From Chloroflexota bacterium (GTDB taxonomy: Bacteria; Chloroflexota; Anaerolineae; B4-G1; SLSP01): a DNA stretch of 8,582 bases. Made by a program: the position numbers and the translations under genes. Where the stretch lies: NCBI GenBank assembly GCA_009908585.1, contig JAAAOZ010000337.1, forward strand, positions 1-8,582. The letters are read 5' to 3'. How positions within the stretch are numbered: the first letter of the stretch is position 1; the number at the start of each line of letters is the position of its first letter. Below, piece after piece: positions 1 through 6,399 of the stretch. The notes beneath the pieces were generated by a model. That model worked only from the letters and a program-made list of their open reading frames with translations, was not told where the DNA came from and did not search any database.

Positions 1-298
1 CAAGCAACCGACTTTCAAACTATGCCGCAGGAAAAAAGAAGATCTGGATTTGAAAAATTCCCCCAAAGGTTGTGGCCGGCCTCCTGGCCGAGCCACCACG
101 GGCACAGCGGGGTCCTCTCCGGGAGGATAAAAACGCCGGCCCGAACTTCCCCCATAAGGTAGTTCCAGAAATTAAAACCTCCCAAACCTGATGCTTTCTC
201 CTCAGAAAACTGACCGTTTTTGGGAGACTTATTTTCTTGGAACGGCCTAATCTGCACTATACACGTGTGGAGTTGTCGCATCAGGTGAGCACGGTATA
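1..298. other. Non-coding, hairpin-rich leader/intergenic stretch
   Basis: I see no convincing gene here. The minus strand is open across most of it (about 100 codons), but that frame has no ribosome site or family resemblance that I recognise. The sequence is rich in potential secondary structure. A 10-bp stem (72-81 with 86-96, one bulged A, TCCT loop) is followed by a small stem 113-117/123-127. An 8-bp stem CTCCCAAA/TTTGGGAG at 179-186/219-226 encloses a TCAG-AAAA-CTGA mini-hairpin (202-213). Part of the first stem (74-80) could pair instead with 135-141. An imperfect direct repeat with core TTCCCCCA is found near 55-71 and 146-163. This could be a structured untranslated leader, a small RNA, or a dispersed palindromic repeat. 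The sequence alone does not decide. Confidence 0.4.
72..96. repeat. Near-perfect 10-bp hairpin (inverted repeat)
   Basis: GTGGC-CGGCC (72-81), loop TCCT (82-85), GGCCG (86-90), one bulged A (91), GCCAC (92-96). The stem is GC-rich and would be very stable. It is not followed by a T-tract on the plus strand; the minus-strand side reads into an A/T-rich stretch (about 50-58) some distance away. A terminator role is therefore weak, and a structural RNA or repeat role is more likely. Confidence 0.55.
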
Positions 299-300
299 AT
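237..300 (+). promoter_or_regulatory. Candidate promoter(s) and RBS of the SH3b gene
   Basis: There are two possible sigma70-like arrangements. (a) TTGGAA (237-242), 15-bp spacer, TATACA (258-263), which would leave room for the ribosome site AGGTGAG (283-289) 9 nt before the ATG at 299. (b) TTGTCG (273-278), 16-bp spacer, a perfect TATAAT (295-300) that overlaps the ATG itself. Transcription from (b) would begin near 307, at an in-frame GTG (308), giving a leaderless message starting three codons in. I prefer (a) for translation because of the good Shine-Dalgarno. The second -10 may be coincidence or an alternative start. Confidence 0.35.
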
Positions 301-787
301 GAGCAGTGTGACACAACCACGAGACTTATTCGCGAATATAACGCAATGGGGATGCCTCCTCGTGCTGCTGAGCGGGATCGTCATCGTCGCGCTGATTGGG
401 CTGTGGCTCTTCGCCATGACGCCGTCGCCGCCGCCGGGGCCGCATCCCACGGCCATCGTCTGGACCGCAACGCCCACCCCCACGCCGACCAACACGCCCA
501 CGCCGACGCCAACGGCGCTCCCCGTGACGCCCCGCCCGCCGACGGATATCGTCATCGGCGAGGAGGTCGAGGTGACGGGCACGGGCAGCGCGGGGTTGAG
601 CCTGCGGGCCGGCGCCGGCCTCGATGCCGACCGCCTGGGCGTCGCCTTAGACGGCGAGACCTTCCTTGTAATCAGCGGCCCCGTCGAGGCGGACGATCTC
701 ACCTGGTGGCGCATCCGCTCCACAACCGATCCCAACCGCGAGGGCTGGGCCGCCGCGAATTATCTACGACGGCGGGCGGGAGAGTGA
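299..787 (+). CDS. Membrane-anchored protein, Pro-Thr linker and bacterial SH3 domain
   Basis: 162 aa. Residues 1-16 form a short N-terminal cytoplasmic stretch. Residues about 17-40 are one strongly hydrophobic helix (WGCLLVLLSGIVIVALIGLW). Residues 41-82 are a low-complexity linker with repeated TPTP units, the style of surface-protein linkers in Chloroflexota. Residues 84-158 resemble a type 3 bacterial SH3 domain: a GTG turn, GLSLRAGAGLDADRL, a GP turn, WWRI and GWAAANYL are the usual landmarks. Such domains bind cell-wall or surface polymers or proteins; the partner here is unknown. No enzyme domain is attached, so it is probably an anchored binding or adaptor protein displayed outside the membrane. 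Start ATG 299 is preceded by AGGTGAG at 9 nt; GTG 308 is the alternative. It is separated from ligA by 192 bp holding a repeat, so probably not co-transcribed with it. The domain call is solid; the role is inferred. Confidence 0.85.
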   Translation: MSSVTQPRDLFANITQWGCLLVLLSGIVIVALIGLWLFAMTPSPPPGPHPTAIVWTATPTPTPTNTPTPTPTALPVTPRPPTDIVIGEEVEVTGTGSAGLSLRAGAGLDADRLGVALDGETFLVISGPVEADDLTWWRIRSTTDPNREGWAAANYLRRRAGE

Positions 788-841
788 ACACCGCCCCAAC
801 GTCGCGCCAATGAAAAATGAGAGAGGAATAGCAAAGAAGCA

Positions 842-953
842 ACGTAGTGCGTATTTCGTATTGCGTATTACGTAATTCTATTGCGAGATATTATTGAAAT
901 ACGAGCAGAATTTCCTGAGAAAATCTTTACGGAATACGTTTTACGCAATACGC
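842..953. repeat. Opposed arrays of a 7-bp repeat (NCGTATT) upstream of ligA
   Basis: The left arm (842-876) is five head-to-tail heptads close to GCGTATT (ACGTAGT, GCGTATT, TCGTATT, GCGTATT, ACGTAAT). The right arm (933-953) is three heptads in the opposite orientation (AATACGT, TTTACGC, AATACGC). A single reverse unit AATACGA lies between them (898-904). The two arms can pair: 18 of 23 positions match when 849-871 is aligned with the reverse complement of 931-953. The centre (877-932) is A/T-rich with no gene. Base composition differs sharply from the GC-rich genes on both sides. It could be a small non-autonomous palindromic element, a dispersed genomic repeat or a regulatory array. Confidence 0.7.
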
Positions 954-963
954 TTCATTCCCC

Positions 964-969
964 AGGAGG
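964..969 (+). promoter_or_regulatory. Shine-Dalgarno AGGAGG that fixes the ligA start
   Basis: AGGAGG lies 10 nt before ATG 980. The ligA reading frame is open further upstream, to a TTG at 881, but that extension would translate the heptad repeat and has no ribosome site. LigA proteins normally begin close to a helical segment like the one that follows ATG 980. Confidence 0.85.
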
Positions 970-979
970 AGTAACCACG

Positions 980-3046
980 ATGAACAACCTAGACAAGACG
1001 GCTGCCCAACGCCGCGCTGCCACTCTGCGCAAGGAGATCAACGCGCACAGCTACCGCTACTACGTGTTGAATCGCCCCATCGTCAGCGATAGCGTCTACG
1101 ATGCGCTCGTCGACGAGCTGCGCAAGATCGAAGCGCGCTTCCCCGAGCTGATCACGCCCGAGTCGCCCACCCAGCGCGTCGGCGCGGAGCCGGCCGAGGG
1201 CTTCACCAAGGTCGAGCATCCCGCGCCGATCCTCAGCCTGGACAAGGCCACCAGCCGCGAGGAGCTGTTCGCCTGGCGCGCGCGCATCAGCAAGCTGCTG
1301 CCCGAGGACGCGCCGCCCCTCACCTACACCGTCGAGCCGAAGTTCGACGGCCTGACCGTGGTGCTGCACTATCACGACGGGCAGTTCACGTTAGGCGCAA
1401 CGCGCGGCAACGGCGAGATCGGCGAGGAGATCACCTCCAATCTGCGCACCATCCCCAGCGTGCCGCTCAGCCTTCCCCTGCCCCCTGACGGCCCGACGCC
1501 GCCCACGACGTTGGTCGTGCGCGGCGAAGTCCTGATCCTTCTGGAGGATTTCGCCGCGCTCAACGAACGCCTGCTCGAGGCCGAGGAGACGCCCTTCGCC
1601 AATCCCCGCAACGCCGCCGCCGGATCACTCCGCCAACTTGATCCCCGGATCACGGCGGAGCGACCGCTCACGCTCTACGCCTATAGCATCGTCACTGCCG
1701 AGGGCGAACGCGCCGGCGCGCTCCCCGCCACGCAGCAGGGAACGTTAGACTATCTCAAAGCGCTGGGCTTCCCCATCGCCGACGAGGTGATTCGCCACTT
1801 TGACAGCTTCGACGCGGTCGCCGACTACTGCGAAGAGCTGACCGAGCGCCGCGAGAGCCTCCCCTACGAGGCCGACGGCATCGTCATCAAGATCGACGAT
1901 CTGGCCGTGCGGGAGGCGCTGGGCGCCGTGGGCGGACGTCCGCGCGGCGCGGTCGCCTACAAATTCCCGCCGCAGGAGGCCACGACCGATCTCTTAGATG
2001 TAGAGTTCACCGTGGGCCGCACGGGCGTCATCACACCAACGGCGCTGCTGGCGCCGGTGACCATCGCCGGCGTGACGGTGAGCCGCGCCTCGCTCCACAA
2101 CTTCGATCTGGTGGCCGAGCGCGACATCCGCGTGGGGGATCGCGTCATCGTCCACCGCGCGGGCGACGTGATCCCCTACGTCGTCGGCCCCATCGCGGAC
2201 GTGCGCACGGGCGACGAGCGGCCCATCACGCCGCCCACGCATTGCCCCTCGTGCGGGGAGCCGGTGGCGCACGCCGAGGGCGAGGTCGCCTACACCTGCA
2301 TCAACGCCACCTGCCCCGCCCAGCGCGTGCAGAAGCTCATCTACTTCGCCCACGTGATGGACATCGACGGGCTGGGCGAGCGCACAGCGCTCCAGTTGGT
2401 GGATGCCGGCCTGATCACCAATCCCGCCGACCTCTACGCGCTTGATTTAGATGATCTGCTGCCGCTGGAAGGCTTCGCGGAGAAGAAAGCGCAAAATCTG
2501 TTAGACGCCATCGCCGCCTCCAAGGCGCAGAGCTTAGATCGCGTCATCGCGGCGCTGGGGATTCGGGGCGTCGGCGCGACGGTGGCCGAGGTGTTCGCCG
2601 AGCACTTCCGCGCGGTGGAGGCGCTGGCGGCAGCGGACGCCGCGACGCTGGAGGCGATCGAGGGCATCGGGCCGATCACGGCGCAGGATGTGACGGCGTG
2701 GTTCGCGCGCGATCGCAACCGCGAGTATATCGAGAAGCTCCGCAGCGCGGGCGTCACCTTGGCAATGGCGGCGCCTTCGGACTCGGATGATAAAAAGGCA
2801 GTAGCGGCCCCCTTCGATGGCCTGACCTTCGTCATCACCGGCACGCTCTCGCAGCCGCGCAAGGAGATCGCCGCCTGGATCAAGGCGCGCGGCGGCAAGG
2901 TGACCAGCTCGGTCAGCTCGAACACGGATTATCTGGTCATCGGTGAGAGTCCCGGACGCAGCAAGTTCAATCGCGCGCAAAAACTGGAGACGCCCATCAT
3001 CGCCGAGGAGACATTGCGCAATCTGGCCTCGGAGCGCGGGGCATGA
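980..3046 (+). CDS. ligA: NAD-dependent DNA ligase LigA
   Basis: 688 aa, the usual size for bacterial LigA. It seals nicks in duplex DNA during replication and repair, using NAD+ to adenylate itself. Domains in order: Ia helical NAD/NMN-binding segment (about 1-70, with HSYRYYVL and DSVYDALVDEL); adenylation domain (70-325) with the AMP-accepting lysine in KFDG (K121), ATRGNG (R142), RGEV (E183), DGIVIK (K304) and YKFP (K328); OB fold (330-410, TVGRTGVITPTA, HRAGDVIP); a four-cysteine zinc finger (C422, C425, C440, C445); helix-hairpin-helix region (450-590, DIDGLGE, GIRGVG, EGIGPI); C-terminal BRCT domain (611-688, TFVITGTL). All key residues are present, so it should be active. One small oddity is RGNG where most LigA have RGDG. 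The likely transcription unit continues into the membrane-protein gene 32 bp downstream. Confidence 0.98.
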   Translation: MNNLDKTAAQRRAATLRKEINAHSYRYYVLNRPIVSDSVYDALVDELRKIEARFPELITPESPTQRVGAEPAEGFTKVEHPAPILSLDKATSREELFAWRARISKLLPEDAPPLTYTVEPKFDGLTVVLHYHDGQFTLGATRGNGEIGEEITSNLRTIPSVPLSLPLPPDGPTPPTTLVVRGEVLILLEDFAALNERLLEAEETPFANPRNAAAGSLRQLDPRITAERPLTLYAYSIVTAEGERAGALPATQQGTLDYLKALGFPIADEVIRHFDSFDAVADYCEELTERRESLPYEADGIVIKIDDLAVREALGAVGGRPRGAVAYKFPPQEATTDLLDVEFTVGRTGVITPTALLAPVTIAGVTVSRASLHNFDLVAERDIRVGDRVIVHRAGDVIPYVVGPIADVRTGDERPITPPTHCPSCGEPVAHAEGEVAYTCINATCPAQRVQKLIYFAHVMDIDGLGERTALQLVDAGLITNPADLYALDLDDLLPLEGFAEKKAQNLLDAIAASKAQSLDRVIAALGIRGVGATVAEVFAEHFRAVEALAAADAATLEAIEGIGPITAQDVTAWFARDRNREYIEKLRSAGVTLAMAAPSDSDDKKAVAAPFDGLTFVITGTLSQPRKEIAAWIKARGGKVTSSVSSNTDYLVIGESPGRSKFNRAQKLETPIIAEETLRNLASERGA

Positions 3047-3068
3047 CGACTTCCCCCTGGAGTTAACT

Positions 3069-3081
3069 GGAGGCTAAATTG
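3069..3081 (+). promoter_or_regulatory. Shine-Dalgarno plus TTG start of the membrane-protein gene
   Basis: GGAGG (3069-3073) sits 5 nt before TTG (3079-3081). This supports the rarer TTG start, because the next residues (IKKQALLWGIFSLFLF) make a positively charged N-terminus followed at once by a membrane helix, as expected. The 32-bp gap after ligA has no promoter or terminator that I can see, consistent with read-through. Confidence 0.7.
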
Positions 3082-4506
3082 ATCAAAAAACAAGCGTTAC
3101 TCTGGGGGATCTTTAGCCTTTTCCTGTTCAGCCTGGCCCATCTGGGGATTCAAAGCTCGGACGATGCCGCGACACTGGCCACGGCAGGCGCGCTGTGGGA
3201 TCGGCACACGTTAGCCATCCCCGATATGATGTGGCTTGATGAACGTGTGGACATTGGCCACTGCTCCGACGGGATCTTATATTCAAAATACGGCTTAGGC
3301 CAGACAGTGGCAGCCGCCGCTTTATACGGCATGGGAGATGTGCTCTTCCCCCAAAGTGAAGCTTTCCAGTGGGCGGGATATGAGATCGCCGCGTCGCAGG
3401 CCGGGGCCATATTAGCACAACATACTAACGTGCTCCTGGGCGCGATCTTGGTGGGGCTGGTGGTCTATGCTGGGGGGCGTCGCGCCCCCCCACACCATCC
3501 AGAGGCAGCAATCCTAGCCAGCATGCTGTTGACCTTAGCTTCCCCGCTGTGGCACGCGGCCCGAGGCTTTGGAACGGAGATCGGAGCGGCGCTGGGTCTC
3601 TTTATCGCGGTGCTGCTCGCCAGACGCGCGCGCGCCCCGGCCTCAACTACGCCCCTGTGGCTCTCCGCGATTGGCCTGGGCATCGCCGCGCTGTTCCGCC
3701 CCTCCGCGTTGATCTTCAGCGCGGCGTGGATCGCGTGGCTCTGGGACCGGCCTCGTCGGGATTGGATAAGCATGGCCATTGCCAGCGGAGTGATCCTGCT
3801 GGGGCTGGCCGGCTACAATTGGATTCGCTACGGCGATCTGCTTGAGTTTGGCTACGGAGATGACGGCGCGCGCTTCGCCTTGCACCTAGACAGCCTGGTG
3901 AGCGGCCTGGGGGGCTATATCCTAGCGCCCGGCCGAGGCTTGCTCATCTTCGCCCCTTGGACACTCTTCATCATTCCCCAAGCGGGCCAGGCCTGGCGCG
4001 CCCGCGACCTCGATGACATTGGCGCTCTATCAGGCATCGCATGTTTCTACGGGTTCCACGCTCTGTGGCGCGATTGGGAGGGTGGTTACGCCTTCGGGCC
4101 ACGCCTGCTCATCCCCATATTGCCCATCATCGCCTTCCTCATCACGGATGCGCTGCCCACCTGGCTCCGTCGGGGACGCCATCTGCTGAGCATGCTCTCT
4201 TTTCTGCCTGGCTCATTGATGCAAATGGCAGCCCTGGCCGGAGACCCACTCGAAACCTATCTCCACATCCGAACAGGAGACGTATCTTTCGCTCAGACCG
4301 TATGGAGTCTGCGGCACAACATCGCTGCCCAACAGATCAAAGCCGCGGCCACACCAGAGCACAGTATCTGGTTACTGCTATGGAGCATTTTGGCGTTGGC
4401 CTGGATAGGATATTGCGATCTGCACATCAATCTCTATATCAATCAGAAGAAAGCAGGAAAGAGCGCGGGAGAAAACAATGCGGGAGAACGTAGAACGCAA
4501 AGATAA
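3079..4506 (+). CDS. Polytopic membrane protein, GT-C glycosyltransferase-like
   Basis: 475 aa with about 10-12 hydrophobic segments (for example 5-23, 113-130, 143-160, 166-181, 194-220, 229-246, 278-300, 315-330, 343-358, 428-446). After the first helix comes an acidic pair in SSDDAATLATAGALW (D28, D29), where GT-C enzymes of the PMT/ArnT class carry their catalytic acidic residues on the outer loop. Further landmarks are a SKYGLGQ loop (69-75), NWIRYGDLLEFGY (247-259) and WRDWEGGYAFGPRLLIPILP (330-349); similar patterns recur in GT39-type proteins. Such proteins move sugars from a lipid carrier onto proteins or glycans outside the membrane. Donor and acceptor cannot be told from sequence. 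The C-terminal 20 residues are charged (KK, RR) and their coding region overlaps the next gene by 29 bp, suggesting translational coupling with the beta-helix protein. Membrane topology is certain; the enzyme class is probable, not proven. Confidence 0.75.
   Translation: MIKKQALLWGIFSLFLFSLAHLGIQSSDDAATLATAGALWDRHTLAIPDMMWLDERVDIGHCSDGILYSKYGLGQTVAAAALYGMGDVLFPQSEAFQWAGYEIAASQAGAILAQHTNVLLGAILVGLVVYAGGRRAPPHHPEAAILASMLLTLASPLWHAARGFGTEIGAALGLFIAVLLARRARAPASTTPLWLSAIGLGIAALFRPSALIFSAAWIAWLWDRPRRDWISMAIASGVILLGLAGYNWIRYGDLLEFGYGDDGARFALHLDSLVSGLGGYILAPGRGLLIFAPWTLFIIPQAGQAWRARDLDDIGALSGIACFYGFHALWRDWEGGYAFGPRLLIPILPIIAFLITDALPTWLRRGRHLLSMLSFLPGSLMQMAALAGDPLETYLHIRTGDVSFAQTVWSLRHNIAAQQIKAAATPEHSIWLLLWSILALAWIGYCDLHINLYINQKKAGKSAGENNAGERRTQR
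3472..3490. repeat. G6/C6 hairpin inside the membrane-protein gene
   Basis: GGGGGGCG (3472-3479), loop TCG, CGCCCCCC (3483-3490): a perfect 8-bp all-GC stem in a coding region. It encodes the arginine/proline-rich cytoplasmic-type loop GGRRAPP (residues 132-138) between two membrane helices. A C7 run (3485-3491) and a G6 run lie within 20 bp, so the site could be prone to slippage or transcriptional pausing. It may simply reflect the codons used for that loop. Confidence 0.5.
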
Positions 4507-6133
4507 AGAAATAGGAAATATGAGCGAGAATCGAGTCATCCAATGGAACCCAGAAGCCAAGCGGCGAGGCGGGCGGCCCCTGGCAATTGCGCTGACCCTC
4601 GGACTCCTCCTGTTAATTAGCATGCACCACCTCATCGCGGATGCAGCGCCCGCTCGGACGGACGGCGCAGAGCCTCCCCTCCAACCCCGTTGGGGAGGTC
4701 ACCTTCACGAGGACACTATCTTTGATCCCCAGGACAACCCTCACATTATCGACCGCAACCTCACCGTTGAGGACGGTGTCACCCTGACCATTCGACCCGG
4801 CGCGGAGGTTCAACTCGCAGAGGATACTTCGATCTTCGTGCATGGGCGCCTGGTGGCCGAGGGCACACCGACGCAGACCATCCGCTTCACCTGGCGTGAT
4901 GAAGGCCACTATTGGGACCGAATATTCATCGACTCCCACGCCGACGACCAGGGACGGTACGCCGACAACCGCATCGCCTATGCCGAGATTGCACATCTCC
5001 AAGGCGTGCATGCACAGTTCAGCATGCTACACCTCTTACACAATGAGATCTACGATGTTTACGGCGACGCCGTCGTCTCCACAAGCGGCATTGCGGTCAT
5101 TCAGGACAATCACATCCACCACGTCATTTATAACGTAAATATCAGGAGCTGCGAGGGAATTCAGCTTCGCGAGACCCCACCCGAGATCCCCGCTCAGCTC
5201 TTGGATAATCATATCCATCACGTCGATGACGATTGCATTGACATCAACGATTCCTCCGCCATCGTCAGACGGAATCACCTGCATCATTGCTACGACAAGG
5301 GCATCTCACTCGGGACGCGTAACAAGACGCCCTCCCCCGACTACTATCCCGCCGTGGCGACCATCGTCAATAACTTAATTTACACCAACGATTATGGGAT
5401 CGCAGTTAAGGATTATGCCTCGGCCACGCTGCTCCACAACACCTTGGTAGGAAACGAAACTGGCTTGGCGTTATATGAAGCCAGTGACCATTATGGCTGG
5501 GGCGGCGGCCGGGCCAGAGCAATCAACAACATTATCTGGCACAATGAAGATGAGGCGATTGAGTTGGATCTGGAGACGAACCCGCCAGCAGAGTTGGACA
5601 TCACCTACTCCGATATCGAAGGCGGCTGGGAGGGAGCAGCGAACTTAGACATCGATCCCGGATTTCGGGGCGAGAGCGATTATCACCTGAGCGAGGATTC
5701 GCCCCTCATCGACATCGGCGCTGATCGCGGCGTGGCGCAGGATCTCGACGGCCGGCCACGGCCCACCGGTCTAGCGCCAGATCTGGGCGCCTACGAAGCG
5801 CAGCCCCGTCTTAGCCTGACAGCACAGCCCGGCGACCACAAGCTAAATCTTCGATGGCGGGCCATGGGCATGCCGGCGACGCTGGCGAGCTTTGCTATCA
5901 GCACCACGTACCGAATGGAAAAGAGCCTCACGCTCATCATCGCGCCGCCGCCGATCACGGGCCTGCTCACGACGACGCGCGCCTACACGCTGACGGGCCT
6001 CGTCAACTACACGCCGCACACTGTCACCGTCGAGGCCCGCGACGCCGCAGGCCAGATACTGCATCGCTCCCCGCCCGTCACCGCCACGCCCACGGACATC
6101 TTCATCTATCTGCCGACGATCCTCAGATACTAA
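4478..6133 (+). CDS. Exported right-handed beta-helix protein with FN3-like domain
   Basis: 551 aa from ATG 4478 (GGGAGA 5 nt upstream); ATG 4520 (residue 15) is an alternative. Residues about 33-57 form a signal sequence or anchor (RRGGRPLAIALTLGLLLLIS, then ADAAPA, a plausible signal-peptidase site). Residues 75-136 are the capping entry typical of beta-helix proteins (DRNLTVEDGVTLTIRPGAEV, then GTPTQTIRFT). Residues about 165-385 are parallel beta-helix coils with recurring asparagine ladders (DNHIHHV, RRNHLHHCYDKGISLG, NNLIYTNDYGIAVKD, NNIIWHN) and an acidic run DDDCIDIND (250-258). Residues 404-440 carry SPLIDIGAD and DLDGRPRP ending in DLGAYE, the usual close of this family. Residues 444-537 resemble a fibronectin III domain, and the last residues are IFIYLPTILRY. 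It is a surface or secreted protein, probably a carbohydrate binder or lyase-like scaffold; no catalytic set is recognisable. The overlap with the GT-C-like gene suggests paired production. Confidence 0.85.
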   Translation: MRENVERKDKEIGNMSENRVIQWNPEAKRRGGRPLAIALTLGLLLLISMHHLIADAAPARTDGAEPPLQPRWGGHLHEDTIFDPQDNPHIIDRNLTVEDGVTLTIRPGAEVQLAEDTSIFVHGRLVAEGTPTQTIRFTWRDEGHYWDRIFIDSHADDQGRYADNRIAYAEIAHLQGVHAQFSMLHLLHNEIYDVYGDAVVSTSGIAVIQDNHIHHVIYNVNIRSCEGIQLRETPPEIPAQLLDNHIHHVDDDCIDINDSSAIVRRNHLHHCYDKGISLGTRNKTPSPDYYPAVATIVNNLIYTNDYGIAVKDYASATLLHNTLVGNETGLALYEASDHYGWGGGRARAINNIIWHNEDEAIELDLETNPPAELDITYSDIEGGWEGAANLDIDPGFRGESDYHLSEDSPLIDIGADRGVAQDLDGRPRPTGLAPDLGAYEAQPRLSLTAQPGDHKLNLRWRAMGMPATLASFAISTTYRMEKSLTLIIAPPPITGLLTTTRAYTLTGLVNYTPHTVTVEARDAAGQILHRSPPVTATPTDIFIYLPTILRY

Positions 6134-6369
6134 CACACCTGATCGGCGCGCTTATTACGTGGCAGGTGCTGCGCCTCCTCCGCGCCCCTGATGCGCGCGG
6201 CTACGAGGGGGCTGCGTTCGCGCGATAGCCGGGGGCGTGCTCCTTTTCCGATTGGCGCCCGTCCCGCTTCCGCCGATCTATCCGACGGCGCCCTCAGAAG
6301 CGCAGCGCGTCCAGGCGATCTTCGAGCCGTGGGAGTTGACCGGATGGCAAGCGCCGTCGTCGCGCGCTG
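6134..6369 (+). other. Degraded spacer before the SIR2-like frame
   Basis: No intact gene is visible. Coding-like sequence runs through it in changing frames. In the frame starting at 6237, about 42 codons (to about 6362) end mostly in G or C (roughly four in five) and include PTAPSEAQRVQAIFEPWELTG, which I do not recognise. It then gives way to the frame beginning near 6356 that leads into the SIR2-like protein. No promoter, ribosome site or terminator is convincing. Confidence 0.4.
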
Positions 6370-6399
6370 GTGGGCGGCCGAGCACGGCTACTCCTTTTC
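6237..6399 (+). pseudogene. Frameshifted 5' remnant of the SIR2-like gene
   Basis: Immediately upstream of the long frame, 6356-6399 read in the +2 frame gives VVARWWAAEHGYSFS. This fits the start of many SIR2-like proteins (an arginine-tryptophan helix and a Gly-Tyr-Pro/Ser-Phe turn) and joins directly to SDQENLA of the next frame if one base is added in the TTTT run (6395-6398). Just before it, GWQAPSS in a third frame (6345-6362) may be the preceding residues, implying a second indel. The glycine-rich NAD-site motif of a complete SIR2 domain is not found in any frame. Confidence 0.5.

Noticed and set aside
15..320. Minus-strand open frame of 101 codons across the 5' region
   Set aside because: No ribosome site or recognisable family, and it overlaps the hairpin-rich stretch and the start of the SH3b gene. 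It is probably an open frame over a structured element, though a comparison with relatives could revive it.
774..797. Possible terminator GGGCGG/CCGCCC at the end of the SH3b gene
   Set aside because: Only a 6-bp stem with an 11-nt loop, it spans the stop codon and no T-run follows.
247..813. Other-frame open readings over the SH3b gene (247-735 minus, 346-813 plus)
   Set aside because: They are shadows of the GC-rich gene: Arg/His/Ala- or Val/Gly-rich composition, no domains and no ribosome sites.
842..953. CRISPR array
   Set aside because: Units are 7 bp without spacers and occur in both orientations; no cas gene is visible.
881..979. Upstream extension of LigA from TTG 881 (33 extra residues)
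   Set aside because: It would translate the heptad repeat, has no Shine-Dalgarno and adds sequence not found on LigA; ATG 980 has AGGAGG at good spacing.
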